NCBI GenBank assembly: GCA_022712475.1
Contig: JALAGK010000183.1
Span: 1-6,146, forward strand
Source: Enterobacteriaceae bacterium
GTDB taxonomy: Bacteria > Pseudomonadota > Gammaproteobacteria > Enterobacterales > Enterobacteriaceae
Length of the DNA stretch: 6,146 nucleotides
Reading direction: 5' to 3'
In this document: one piece after another, positions 1-5,978 of the stretch
Numbering within the stretch: the stretch's first letter is position 1
Layout of the letters: every line of letters begins with the position of its first letter
Translations under genes and position numbers: made by a program
Notes under the pieces: generated by a model
Told to the model about the DNA's origin: nothing
Databases searched by the model: none
The model's input: only the letters and a program-made list of their open reading frames with translations

Positions 1-1259
1 ATCTGTGGTGGCACAGCCTGATGGACAACGTCAGTGCTGAGCACCAGCCAGTAGAAATGAATGCCGAAGATCCGCTGTTCATTCTTTACACCTCCGGCTC
101 TACCGGCAAACCCAAAGGCGTGCTGCACACCACCGGCGGTTATCTGGTTTATGCTGCGACCACCTTCAAATACGTGTTCGATTACCATCCGGGCGAAGTG
201 TACTGGTGCACCGCCGACGTGGGCTGGGTCACCGGCCACAGCTACCTGCTCTACGGCCCGCTCGCCTGTGGTGCCACTACGCTGATGTTTGAAGGCGTGC
301 CGAACTGGCCACAGCCGAACCGCATGGCGCAGGTAGTGGACAAGCACAAGGTCAATATTCTCTACACCGCCCCTACCGCTATTCGCGCGCTGATGGCCGA
401 AGGCGACAAGGCGATTGCAGGCACCGACCGTTCGTCGCTGCGCATTCTTGGCTCCGTAGGCGAGCCGATTAACCCGGAAGCCTGGGAGTGGTTCTGGAAG
501 AAAATCGGCAACGAGAAATGCCCGGTGATGGACACCTGGTGGCAGACCGAGACCGGCGGCTTCATGATTACGCCGTTGCCCGGCGCCACTGAACTCAAAG
601 CCGGCTCGGCGACACGCCCGTTCTTTGGCGTACAACCGGTGCTGGTAGATAATGAAGGCCACCCGCTTGAAGGCGCGACCGAAGGCAACCTGGCGATTCG
701 CGACTCCTGGCCGGGCCAGGCGCGCACGCTGTTTGGCGATCATGAGCGATTTGAGCAGACCTACTTCTCCACCTTCAAAAATATGTATTTCAGCGGTGAC
801 GGCGCGCGGCGCGATGAAGACGGCTATTACTGGATAACCGGGCGCGTGGACGACGTGCTTAACGTCTCCGGTCACCGTCTTGGCACCGCAGAAATCGAAT
901 CTGCGCTGGTATCGCACCCGAAGATTGCCGAGGCTGCCGTGGTGGGCATTCCGCACAACATCAAAGGCCAGGCCATCTACGCATACGTCACGCTCAACCA
1001 CGGCGAAGATCCGACGCCGGAGCTGTATACCGAGGTGCGAAACTGGGTGCGCAAAGAGATTGGCCCGCTGGCAACACCGGATGTACTGCACTGGACCGAC
1101 TCACTGCCGAAAACCCGCTCCGGCAAGATTATGCGTCGCATCCTGCGCAAAATCGCTGCGGGGGACACCAGTAACCTCGGCGATACCTCAACGCTTGCCG
1201 ATCCGGGCGTAGTGGAAAAACTGCTCGAAGAAAAACAGGGCATCACCATGCCGTCCTGA
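1..1259 (+). CDS. acs: Acetyl-CoA synthetase (AMP-forming), C-terminal two thirds; 5' end outside the window
   Basis: Acs converts acetate, ATP and CoA to acetyl-CoA, AMP and pyrophosphate in the cytosol, through an acetyl-adenylate; it is the high-affinity route for acetate use. The frame is open from base 3, with about 418 codons present. If the family length of 652 residues holds, they are residues 235-652. On that numbering the key residues all fall in place: P-loop [11 protein letters not shown] (bases 90-122), acetate-pocket V310, T311, V386 and W414, the [10 protein letters not shown] motif, R515, hinge D517, R526, R584, and the catalytic lysine K609 in [13 protein letters not shown] (codon 1125-1127), the known reversible acetylation site. 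Nothing is damaged in the visible part. The gene heads an operon with yjcH and actP; its promoter and start lie to the left of the window. The ATG at base 21 is an internal methionine, not the start. The identification is very secure from near-identity to remembered E. coli Acs. Confidence 0.98.
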   Translation, partial: LWWHSLMDNVSAEHQPVEMNAEDPLFILYTSGSTGKPKGVLHTTGGYLVYAATTFKYVFDYHPGEVYWCTADVGWVTGHSYLLYGPLACGATTLMFEGVPNWPQPNRMAQVVDKHKVNILYTAPTAIRALMAEGDKAIAGTDRSSLRILGSVGEPINPEAWEWFWKKIGNEKCPVMDTWWQTETGGFMITPLPGATELKAGSATRPFFGVQPVLVDNEGHPLEGATEGNLAIRDSWPGQARTLFGDHERFEQTYFSTFKNMYFSGDGARRDEDGYYWITGRVDDVLNVSGHRLGTAEIESALVSHPKIAEAAVVGIPHNIKGQAIYAYVTLNHGEDPTPELYTEVRNWVRKEIGPLATPDVLHWTDSLPKTRSGKIMRRILRKIAAGDTSNLGDTSTLADPGVVEKLLEEKQGITMPS

Positions 1260-1282
1260 GACAGGCTTTAACGTCGTCATAC

Positions 1283-1303
1283 CGGCGGGCTGCTTGCCCG
1301 CCG
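1283..1303 (+). other. Intercistronic hairpin 1 (acs-yjcH spacer)
   Basis: CGGCGGGC (1283-1290) and GCCCGCCG (1296-1303) form a perfect 8-bp stem with a TGCTT loop, starting 24 bases after the acs stop. The following bases (TCTGTTGT) are only mildly T-rich, so it is a poor classical terminator. It could protect the acs mRNA from 3' exonucleases or reduce read-through into yjcH-actP. The structure is seen in the sequence; the function is inferred. Confidence 0.65.
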
Positions 1304-1330
1304 TCTGTTGTACCCATGGAAGAACCTGCG

Positions 1331-1346
1331 TGGCGCGGTTGCGCCA
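1331..1346 (+). other. Intercistronic hairpin 2 (acs-yjcH spacer)
   Basis: TGGCGC (1331-1336) and GCGCCA (1341-1346) pair as a 6-bp GC-rich stem with a GGTT loop. No T-run follows. It is the middle of three hairpins in this spacer and probably acts with them, if it acts at all. Confidence 0.5.
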
Positions 1347-1354
1347 GTAAAACA

Positions 1355-1384
1355 CCGTCGCCCTTGCGGCAAAGGAGGCGACGG
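1355..1384 (+). other. Intercistronic hairpin 3 (acs-yjcH spacer)
   Basis: CCGTCGCC (1355-1362) pairs perfectly with GGCGACGG (1377-1384). Past a single bulged A at 1376, the stem can continue by C1363-G1375, T1364-G1374 and T1365-A1373. This is a stem of about 11 pairs, 75 bases before the yjcH start, with no T-run after it. It does not match the REP consensus I remember (GCC-GATGGCG-type). An mRNA-processing or stabilising role separating acs from yjcH-actP is possible but unproven. Confidence 0.6.
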
Positions 1385-1446
1385 GCACGGGTGGGGTTCC
1401 CTGCTGTCCCGCGCACTAAACACAACAATAAACCGTAACTACCTCT

Positions 1447-1450
1447 GGAG
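1447..1450 (+). promoter_or_regulatory. yjcH ribosome binding site
   Basis: GGAG lies 8 bases before the ATG at 1459 and only 5 bases before the in-frame GTG at 1456. The spacing and the match to the E. coli YjcH N-terminus (MN...) favour the ATG. Confidence 0.7.
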
Positions 1451-1458
1451 ACTCTGTG

Positions 1459-1773
1459 ATGAATGACCTCATTTGTCAGCGGATAGAAGGCAGTGCGCAT
1501 TTCAGGGAACTGGTCGAAAAACGCCAACGTTTTGCCGCCATCCTCTCTCTGATTATGCTGGTAATTTACGTCGGCTTTATTCTGCTTATTGCGTTTGCGC
1601 CCGCCTGGCTGGGTACACCGTTGCACGCGGGTACCACCGTCACACGCGGCATTCCTCTTGGTATTGGCGTTATCGTTATCTCCTTTTTGCTGACCGGGCT
1701 TTATGTCTGGCGTGCTAACGGCGAGTACGATCGTCTGACAAAATGCGTGATTGAGGAGGCCAAAACATCATGA
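1459..1773 (+). CDS. yjcH: YjcH, DUF485 inner-membrane protein
   Basis: This is a small inner-membrane protein of 104 residues, the same length as E. coli YjcH as I recall it. It has a short charged N-terminal arm (residues 1-25, with [11 protein letters not shown]), a first membrane span at about 26-48, an extracytoplasmic loop, a second span at about 65-85 and a charged cytoplasmic tail. The family (DUF485) almost always sits just before an ActP-type acetate symporter; its biochemical role is not established, and an accessory or stability role for ActP is a reasonable guess. The stop overlaps the actP start as ATGA (1770-1773), indicating translational coupling. The ATG at 1459 is preferred over the GTG one codon upstream because GGAG is better spaced from it. 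The gene looks intact. Confidence 0.95.
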   Translation: MNDLICQRIEGSAHFRELVEKRQRFAAILSLIMLVIYVGFILLIAFAPAWLGTPLHAGTTVTRGIPLGIGVIVISFLLTGLYVWRANGEYDRLTKCVIEEAKTS

Positions 1774-3428
1774 AACGCTTCTCAACGCTCGCCTTGCTGG
1801 CACTGCTGACGATGCCCGGCACGCTGCTGGCCGCTGATGCCCTGACCGGTGCCGTACAGCGCCAGCCAACTAACTGGCAGGCGATTATTATGTTTCTCGT
1901 GTTCGTGGCGCTGACGCTTGGCATCACGTACTGGGCCTCAAAACGCACGCGCTCGCGCAGCGACTACTACACGGCGGGTGGCAATATTACCGGGCTGCAA
2001 AACGGGCTGGCGATTGCGGGCGACTTTATGTCTGCCGCCTCGTTTCTCGGTATCTCAGCGCTGGTGTATACCTCCGGCTACGACGGACTGATTTACTCAC
2101 TGGGTTTTCTTGTCGGCTGGCCGATTATTTTGTTCCTGATTGCCGAACGCCTGCGTAACCTAGGGCTCTATACCTTTGCTGACGTGGCGTCTTACCGCCT
2201 TAAGCAAGGCCCCATTCGCGTGCTTTCCGCCTGCGGTTCGCTGGTAGTGGTCGCACTCTATCTCATCGCCCAGATGGTGGGCGCAGGTAAGCTGATTCAG
2301 CTGCTGTTTGGCCTGAACTACCACGTGGCAGTGGTGCTGGTGGGCGTACTGATGGTGATGTACGTACTCTTTGGTGGCATGCTCGCCACCACCTGGGTGC
2401 AGATTATTAAAGCGGTTCTGCTGCTGTTTGGCGCGAGCTTTATGGCGTTTATGGTGATGCGCCATGTTGGTTTTAGCTTTAATAATCTCTTTACTGAGGC
2501 TATGGCGGTGCATCCGAACGGCGAGGCCATCATGCGCCCTGGCGGCCTGGTGAAAGACCCGATTTCGGCGCTGTCGCTGGGACTTGGACTGATGTTCGGT
2601 ACTGCCGGTCTGCCGCATATCCTGATGCGCTTTTTCACCGTGAGCGATGCTCGCGAAGCGCGTAAAAGCGTATTCTACGCCACCGGTTTTATGGGTTACT
2701 TCTATATCCTGACCTTTATCATCGGCTTTGGCGCCATCATGCTGGTGGGCGCAAACCCGGCGTTTAAAGATGCCGCAGGGGCGCTGATTGGCGGCAATAA
2801 CATGGCGGCGGTGCACCTGGCCGATGCGGTAGGCGGCAATCTGTTCCTTGGCTTTATCTCGGCGGTGGCTTTCGCCACCATCCTGGCGGTGGTGGCAGGA
2901 CTCACGCTGGCAGGCGCCTCCGCCGTCTCACATGACCTCTATGCGAACGTATTTCGCAAAGGAGCAACGGAACGTCAGGAGTTGAAGGTCTCAAAGATTA
3001 CCGTACTGGTGCTGGGCATCGTGGCGATTTTGTTAGGGATTGCGTTTGAGAACCAGAATATTGCCTTTATGGTCGGGCTGGCGTTCTCGATTGCAGCAAG
3101 TTGTAACTTCCCGATTATCCTGCTCTCCATGTACTGGTCGAAACTGACCACGCGCGGGGCGATGGTCGGCGGCTGGCTGGGACTGTTAACGGCGGTGGTG
3201 TTGATGATCCTCGGCCCCACGATTTGGGTACAAATCCTTGGCCACGCCGCTCCGGTGTTCCCGTATGAGTATCCGGCGCTGTTCTCCATTCTGGTCGCGT
3301 TTGTTGGTATCTGGTTGTTCTCAGTGACGGATAACAGCGAGGAAGGCGCACGCGAGCGTGACCTGTTCCGTGCCCAGTTTATCCGCTCACAAACCGGCAT
3401 AGGCATTGAACAGGGACAAGGACATTAA
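1770..3428 (+). CDS. actP: ActP, acetate/cation symporter of the sodium:solute symporter family
   Basis: ActP takes up acetate and other short carboxylates such as glycolate with a cation across the inner membrane, feeding Acs. The product has 552 residues against 549 in E. coli, and most of it is nearly identical to the E. coli protein as I recall it. An N-terminal hydrophobic stretch with an AADA site at about 21-24 resembles a cleavable signal sequence, as in its relatives. The repeated hydrophobic segments agree with the roughly 13-span LeuT-like fold of SSS transporters. Conserved stretches include [12 protein letters not shown], the glycine-rich [16 protein letters not shown] (family core and cation-site region) and [20 protein letters not shown]. 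The ATG overlaps the yjcH stop by 4 bases, with GAGGAGG at 1753-1759 upstream. It is the last gene of the operon, followed by a terminator. No defect is seen. Confidence 0.97.
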   Translation: MKRFSTLALLALLTMPGTLLAADALTGAVQRQPTNWQAIIMFLVFVALTLGITYWASKRTRSRSDYYTAGGNITGLQNGLAIAGDFMSAASFLGISALVYTSGYDGLIYSLGFLVGWPIILFLIAERLRNLGLYTFADVASYRLKQGPIRVLSACGSLVVVALYLIAQMVGAGKLIQLLFGLNYHVAVVLVGVLMVMYVLFGGMLATTWVQIIKAVLLLFGASFMAFMVMRHVGFSFNNLFTEAMAVHPNGEAIMRPGGLVKDPISALSLGLGLMFGTAGLPHILMRFFTVSDAREARKSVFYATGFMGYFYILTFIIGFGAIMLVGANPAFKDAAGALIGGNNMAAVHLADAVGGNLFLGFISAVAFATILAVVAGLTLAGASAVSHDLYANVFRKGATERQELKVSKITVLVLGIVAILLGIAFENQNIAFMVGLAFSIAASCNFPIILLSMYWSKLTTRGAMVGGWLGLLTAVVLMILGPTIWVQILGHAAPVFPYEYPALFSILVAFVGIWLFSVTDNSEEGARERDLFRAQFIRSQTGIGIEQGQGH

Positions 3429-3438
3429 GTGAGGTGAC

Positions 3439-3455
3439 CCGGTCCAATGGGCCGG
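3439..3455 (+). other. Short hairpin after actP
   Basis: CCGGTCC (3439-3445) and GGGCCGG (3449-3455) form a 7-pair stem, including one T-G wobble, with a 3-base AAT loop. It begins 10 bases after the actP stop and is followed by CTTTGATAGTTTT, a broken T-rich stretch. It may be a weak first terminator ahead of the stronger one at 3476, or a 3' end protector. Confidence 0.5.
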
Positions 3456-3475
3456 CTTTGATAGTTTTGAATACC

Positions 3476-3511
3476 ATCGCCGCAGGCCCGGTGCCAGCGG
3501 CGATTTTATTT
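3476..3511 (+). terminator. Rho-independent terminator of acs-yjcH-actP
   Basis: ATCGCCGC (3476-3483) pairs perfectly with GCGGCGAT (3497-3504). Past an A-A mismatch the stem continues as GGC/GCC around a CCGGT loop. TTTTATTT follows directly (3504-3511), the classical stem plus T-tract. On the minus strand the stem is followed by GGTATTC, so it would be a poor terminator for the convergent cidB gene. Confidence 0.85.
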
Positions 3512-3572
3512 GAGTGCCTCCTCACCCACACAACTGAGCGGGTTTGTGCAGAAGACTGCTTCATACCACCGA

Positions 3573-4262
3573 CTAAAACATCACCTTTGCTACCAGCGGC
3601 GCGACCAGAACCATGACTACGCCGGAGAGCATCATCACCAGGCTTGCCACCATGCCCTCCTGCGGCCCCAATTCATAAGAGCGCGCCGTGCCAGCACCAT
3701 GGGAGGCTGCTCCGAGTGCCGCGCCTTTTGCCACCCCTTCGCGGATAGCCAGGCGCAGAAACAGCGTGTCGCCCCCCGCCATGCCAAACCCCCCTGTCAC
3801 CACCACAAACAGCGCCACCAGGTCTGCCTGGCCGCCCATCGGTTGTGCCGCCGCCAGCGCAAACGGCGTGGTAACGGAGCGAACGGCGAGGCTGCGCTGC
3901 ACACTGTCAGAGAGCATCAGCAGGCGCGCCAGCCACACCGAGCTGGTAACGGCCACCACCGTTGCGGTAATCACGCCCGCGCACAGCGACATCCAGTGGC
4001 GGCGAATCAGCGGCAGGTTATCGTAAACCGGGACGGCAAAGGCGATGGTTGCCGGGCCCAACAGCCACATCAGCCAGTGGCTTTCGGCAATGTAGTTCTG
4101 ATAGGAAATATGCCCAAACACCAGCACTGCCACCAGCAACAGCGGCGTGAACACCAGCGGCATCAACGCCAACCTGCGCCAGCGCCGCCACAGGCGCTTG
4201 TTGACATAATACAAACCCAGCGTCAGCACCAGGCAGAAAACGCTCAGTAGCACACTATTCAT
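3573..4262 (-). CDS. cidB: CidB/LrgB family membrane protein
   Basis: This is a polytopic inner-membrane protein of the LrgB family (Pfam LrgB; relatives E. coli YohK, S. aureus CidB and LrgB). The family was first described as holin/antiholin-like modulators of autolysis, and B. subtilis members have since been linked to pyruvate transport. The 229-residue product has the usual length. Its hallmarks are LLGPATIAFAVPVY (residues 67-80), RSVTTPFA (128-135) and ASHGAGTARSYELG (186-199), with several hydrophobic spans between them. It follows cidA with an 8-base overlap (4255-4262), so translation is probably coupled; only a weak purine-rich stretch (AGGCAGAGC) precedes the ATG. An in-frame TTG at 4298 would add 12 arginine-rich residues lying inside the cidA coding sequence, and is less likely. 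The symbol follows family and synteny; lrgB would be equally defensible. The substrate is unknown. Confidence 0.92.
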   Translation of the reverse strand: MNSVLLSVFCLVLTLGLYYVNKRLWRRWRRLALMPLVFTPLLLVAVLVFGHISYQNYIAESHWLMWLLGPATIAFAVPVYDNLPLIRRHWMSLCAGVITATVVAVTSSVWLARLLMLSDSVQRSLAVRSVTTPFALAAAQPMGGQADLVALFVVVTGGFGMAGGDTLFLRLAIREGVAKGAALGAASHGAGTARSYELGPQEGMVASLVMMLSGVVMVLVAPLVAKVMF

Positions 4263-4680
4263 GCTCTGCCTGCCTACGCGCCGCACGCGCCAGTTCAAAG
4301 CGCCACACTTTATCCACCACCCACGCGGTGGCCCCCAGCACCATCAACGTACTCAGTACAATCACCAGCAGGATGCGCCAGCCGTCAGCTAACAGGAGGT
4401 CGCCGTAGTTCACTACCGCCACCACCGCAGGCACAAAGAACAGCAGCATCTCAGCCAGCAACCATGCGGCCCCGGCACGCACCCATTTAAGCGGCACCAC
4501 GCGGGTGATAATCAACGTCAGCATAAGCAGCAGTCCCACCACGTTGGCAGGCAGCGGCAGATGCAGCCAACTTACCAACCATTGGGCAAAAAGAAATAAT
4601 CCGGCGTACAGCAGCACCTGTAACGGCACGGCGAAACGGCTTAATGCGGCGGGTTCGGTGGGGCCAGAGACCGTGGCCAT
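4255..4680 (-). CDS. cidA: CidA/LrgA family holin-like membrane protein
   Basis: This is a small inner-membrane protein of the LrgA/CidA family (E. coli relative YohJ, S. aureus CidA), partner of the LrgB-type protein encoded next. With 141 residues and four predicted spans (about 18-38, 43-60, 71-93 and 102-124), it has the expected size and layout. Visible family features are LPANVVGLLL after the second span begins and AEMLLFFVPAVVAVVNY (residues 76-92). The C-terminus is a charged, arginine-rich cytoplasmic tail. The ATG at 4680 is chosen because AGGAAG (4687-4692) lies 6 bases upstream and the product then begins like its relatives. The longer open frame back to 4797 would run through the control region into lysR and lacks family similarity. 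Whether it acts as a holin, a carboxylate transporter subunit, or both cannot be told from sequence. Confidence 0.92.
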   Translation of the reverse strand: MATVSGPTEPAALSRFAVPLQVLLYAGLFLFAQWLVSWLHLPLPANVVGLLLMLTLIITRVVPLKWVRAGAAWLLAEMLLFFVPAVVAVVNYGDLLLADGWRILLVIVLSTLMVLGATAWVVDKVWRFELARAARRQAEHE

Positions 4681-4686
4681 AAAACA

Positions 4687-4692
4687 CTTCCT
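4687..4692 (-). promoter_or_regulatory. cidA ribosome binding site
   Basis: Read on the minus strand this is AGGAAG, six bases (TGTTTT) before the ATG at 4680. It decides the start of cidA against the longer upstream frame. Confidence 0.75.
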
Positions 4693-4713
4693 GAGAAAAT
4701 AGACGGGAGGCTC

Positions 4714-4719
4714 AGTATA
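4714..4719 (-). promoter_or_regulatory. Candidate -10 box for cidAB
   Basis: On the minus strand this reads TATACT, 5 of 6 bases of the sigma-70 -10 consensus, 33 bases before the cidA ATG. The region 15-18 bases further upstream (around CTGGCA/TTCTGG) is a poor -35, as expected for a promoter that needs an activator. The palindrome at 4743-4757 lies just upstream of that -35 position. Confidence 0.45.
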
Positions 4720-4742
4720 GAGAGGCCGCAAGCGTGCCAGAA

Positions 4743-4757
4743 ATGAATTAAAATCAT
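4743..4757. promoter_or_regulatory. Candidate LysR-type operator between cidA and lysR
   Basis: A 15-base imperfect palindrome with arms ATGA and TCAT; six of its seven mirrored positions are complementary. It contains TGA-N7-TCA, so it fits the T-N11-A rule for LysR-type regulator sites. It lies 26 bases before the lysR ATG and 62 bases before the cidA ATG, just upstream of where the cidA -35 should be. Activation of cidAB and repression of lysR from this one site is the usual pattern of the family. The palindrome is seen directly; binding by the adjacent regulator is inferred. Confidence 0.5.
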
Positions 4758-4783
4758 CGCTACCATAGGTTACGGGAATAGTT

Positions 4784-5671
4784 ATGGATATCCGCACGCT
4801 GCGCTATTTTGTTGAAGTGGTGCGCCAGCAAAGCTTTACCCGCGCGGCGCAGAAGCTGTTTGTCACTCAACCCACCATCAGCAAGATGCTGCGCAATCTG
4901 GAAGAAGAACTGAGTTGCACGTTGCTCATTCGCGACGGGCGCAGATTACTGCTCACTGATACCGGACGTGTGGTTTACGAACGTGGCCTGGCGATTCTCG
5001 ACGAGTTTCGCCAGCTCAAAGCCGAACTTATCGATATCAATCATCTCAATAAAGGCGTGCTCAGGCTCGGTATTCCTCCGATGGTCGGTATGCTGATGGC
5101 TGAACCTATCAGTGCTTATCGCCAGCAATATCCTGGCGTGGAGCTAAAAATTGCTGAGTTTGGCGGTCTGACAGTCCAGCAGGCGGTGATGCACGGCGAG
5201 CTGGACCTGGCAATGACGGCGCTGCCGGTAGAAGACGAGCTGAACCTCGCCACACTGCCACTTTTTAGCCACCCGCTTTGCGTGCTCGCACCACGTAGTG
5301 AGGCGTGGATTAACCGTGTTCATGTAGAACCGGGCGAACTGGGTGAACACCCGCTGGTGATTTACAACGAAGATTTTGCGCTCAGCCGCCAGTTGATGCG
5401 GCTGTTTGAGGCACACAACGTGAGTCCGCGCATCGCGGTGCGCAGCGGTCAATGGGATTTCCTGGCGGCAATGGTGCAAGCCAGGGTCGGCATCGCCATT
5501 CTGCCGGAGCCTATCTGCCAGCGTCTGGATAGAAATGTGCTGATGTGGCTGCCGCTGCACGCCCCACTGCGCTGGCAGTTGGGCATGATCTGGCGCGAGG
5601 AAACTTACCTGTCTCACAGCGCGCGAGCATGGATTGCGTGCTGTAAACAACTCTGGAACGTCACGGAGTAA
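4784..5671 (+). CDS. LysR-type transcriptional regulator, CidR/YwbI-like
   Basis: A cytoplasmic DNA-binding regulator of 295 residues, the normal LysR length. The N-terminal winged helix-turn-helix starts MDIRTLRYF, with the helix-turn-helix at about residues 18-37 (FTRAAQKLF, TQPTISKMLRNLE), followed by a linker helix (about 60-90). The effector-binding domain (about 92-290) begins RLGIPPMVG. Together with GQWDFLAAMV, ILPEPICQRLD and the SARAWI motif near the end, these match B. subtilis YwbI (CidR) as I recall it. It is transcribed away from cidA, the standard arrangement for a regulator controlling the divergent operon. In Firmicutes CidR activates cidAB under acetate or pyruvate overflow; the ligand here is unknown, but the acs-actP neighbour suggests a short carboxylate. 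GGGA at 4774-4777, six bases upstream, supports the ATG. The gene is intact. Confidence 0.93.
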   Translation: MDIRTLRYFVEVVRQQSFTRAAQKLFVTQPTISKMLRNLEEELSCTLLIRDGRRLLLTDTGRVVYERGLAILDEFRQLKAELIDINHLNKGVLRLGIPPMVGMLMAEPISAYRQQYPGVELKIAEFGGLTVQQAVMHGELDLAMTALPVEDELNLATLPLFSHPLCVLAPRSEAWINRVHVEPGELGEHPLVIYNEDFALSRQLMRLFEAHNVSPRIAVRSGQWDFLAAMVQARVGIAILPEPICQRLDRNVLMWLPLHAPLRWQLGMIWREETYLSHSARAWIACCKQLWNVTE

Positions 5672-5696
5672 CAGAGGAAGTCTGCGGCCAGACTGA

Positions 5697-5754
5697 GGGG
5701 AGATAAGACCAAACCGCAGTGTATTCCAGCAGGATGACGATACGGTTTATCCCC
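5697..5754. repeat. Two-part inverted repeat downstream of lysR
   Basis: GGGGA (5697-5701) is complementary to TCCCC (5750-5754), and AAACCG (5711-5716) to CGGTTT (5743-5748). The parts nest as a bulged long stem of 11 pairs with a 26-base apical region. It lies 25 bases after the lysR stop. A 3' UTR structure is possible; chance is not excluded. Confidence 0.35.
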
Positions 5755-5771
5755 AGCAAGATTGCGTTGCC

Positions 5772-5799
5772 CTGGCTTAGGCTAACAAGCCAGAATTTT
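5772..5799 (+). terminator. Probable terminator of lysR
   Basis: CTGGCTT (5772-5778) pairs perfectly with AAGCCAG (5787-5793) across an 8-base loop, then AATTTT follows. It lies 100 bases after the lysR stop. The T-tract is short and offset by two A, so it is a moderate rather than strong intrinsic terminator. Confidence 0.5.
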
Positions 5800-5873
5800 A
5801 AAAAACAGCGCGATAAATAAAGCGTTAATCTTCCCCGCTCATGCCTCAACTAAAATCTGTCCTAACCTCTGAA

Positions 5874-5978
5874 TTACGCTTTGAGGTTTATCGCTTCACC
5901 GCAACGTGCAGGGACGCATAACAGCAGTCCAAACACCAGCAGGCTCACCAGCAAGACGCCCGTTTGAATATATTGCAA
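5874..5978 (-). CDS. Possible small single-span membrane peptide, TTG start
   Basis: A 34-residue minus-strand frame starts at TTG 5978. A strong Shine-Dalgarno, GGAGG (5985-5989), lies six bases upstream. The product starts MQYIQTG and has an uninterrupted hydrophobic segment at about residues 7-23 (VLLVSLLVFGLLLCVP), then a short polar tail with two cysteines in all. This is the shape of a small membrane peptide or a type I toxin-like peptide. I recognise no family. The frame stays open upstream to the TAG at 6102-6104, with a GTG at 6038 that would give 54 residues and a second hydrophobic stretch. It could equally be the tail of a decayed larger membrane protein. A 6-bp inverted repeat (5864-5869 with 5883-5888) brackets the stop codon. 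Confidence 0.3.
   Translation of the reverse strand: MQYIQTGVLLVSLLVFGLLLCVPARCGEAINLKA

Noticed and set aside
1283..1384. REP/BIME element or CRISPR repeats in the acs-yjcH spacer
   Set aside because: The three stems differ in sequence and do not match the REP consensus I know. There are no regularly spaced identical repeats.
1243..1626. 127-codon minus-strand frame across the acs-yjcH spacer
   Set aside because: It has no recognisable motif, runs through the three hairpins and antisense to yjcH, and is best explained as chance.
2160..2816. Long (218-codon) minus-strand open frame opposite actP
   Set aside because: Histidine- and glutamine-rich composition with no domain resemblance. It lies wholly within the well-conserved actP gene and is a shadow of its codon pattern.
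3510..4250. Long (246-codon) plus-strand open frame opposite cidB
   Set aside because: It starts in the actP terminator tail and runs antisense to cidB. The composition (H, Q, R, A-rich) is typical of a shadow of a GC-rich membrane-protein gene.
4681..4797. N-terminal extension of cidA into the divergent region
   Set aside because: It would overlap the lysR start, has no family similarity, and AGGAAG is correctly placed for the ATG at 4680.
5661..5849. 62-codon minus-strand frame downstream of lysR
   Set aside because: It overlaps the lysR stop and spans the inverted repeat and terminator-like hairpin. Its only Shine-Dalgarno-like bases (GAGG) are one base from the ATG, and no recognisable motif is present.
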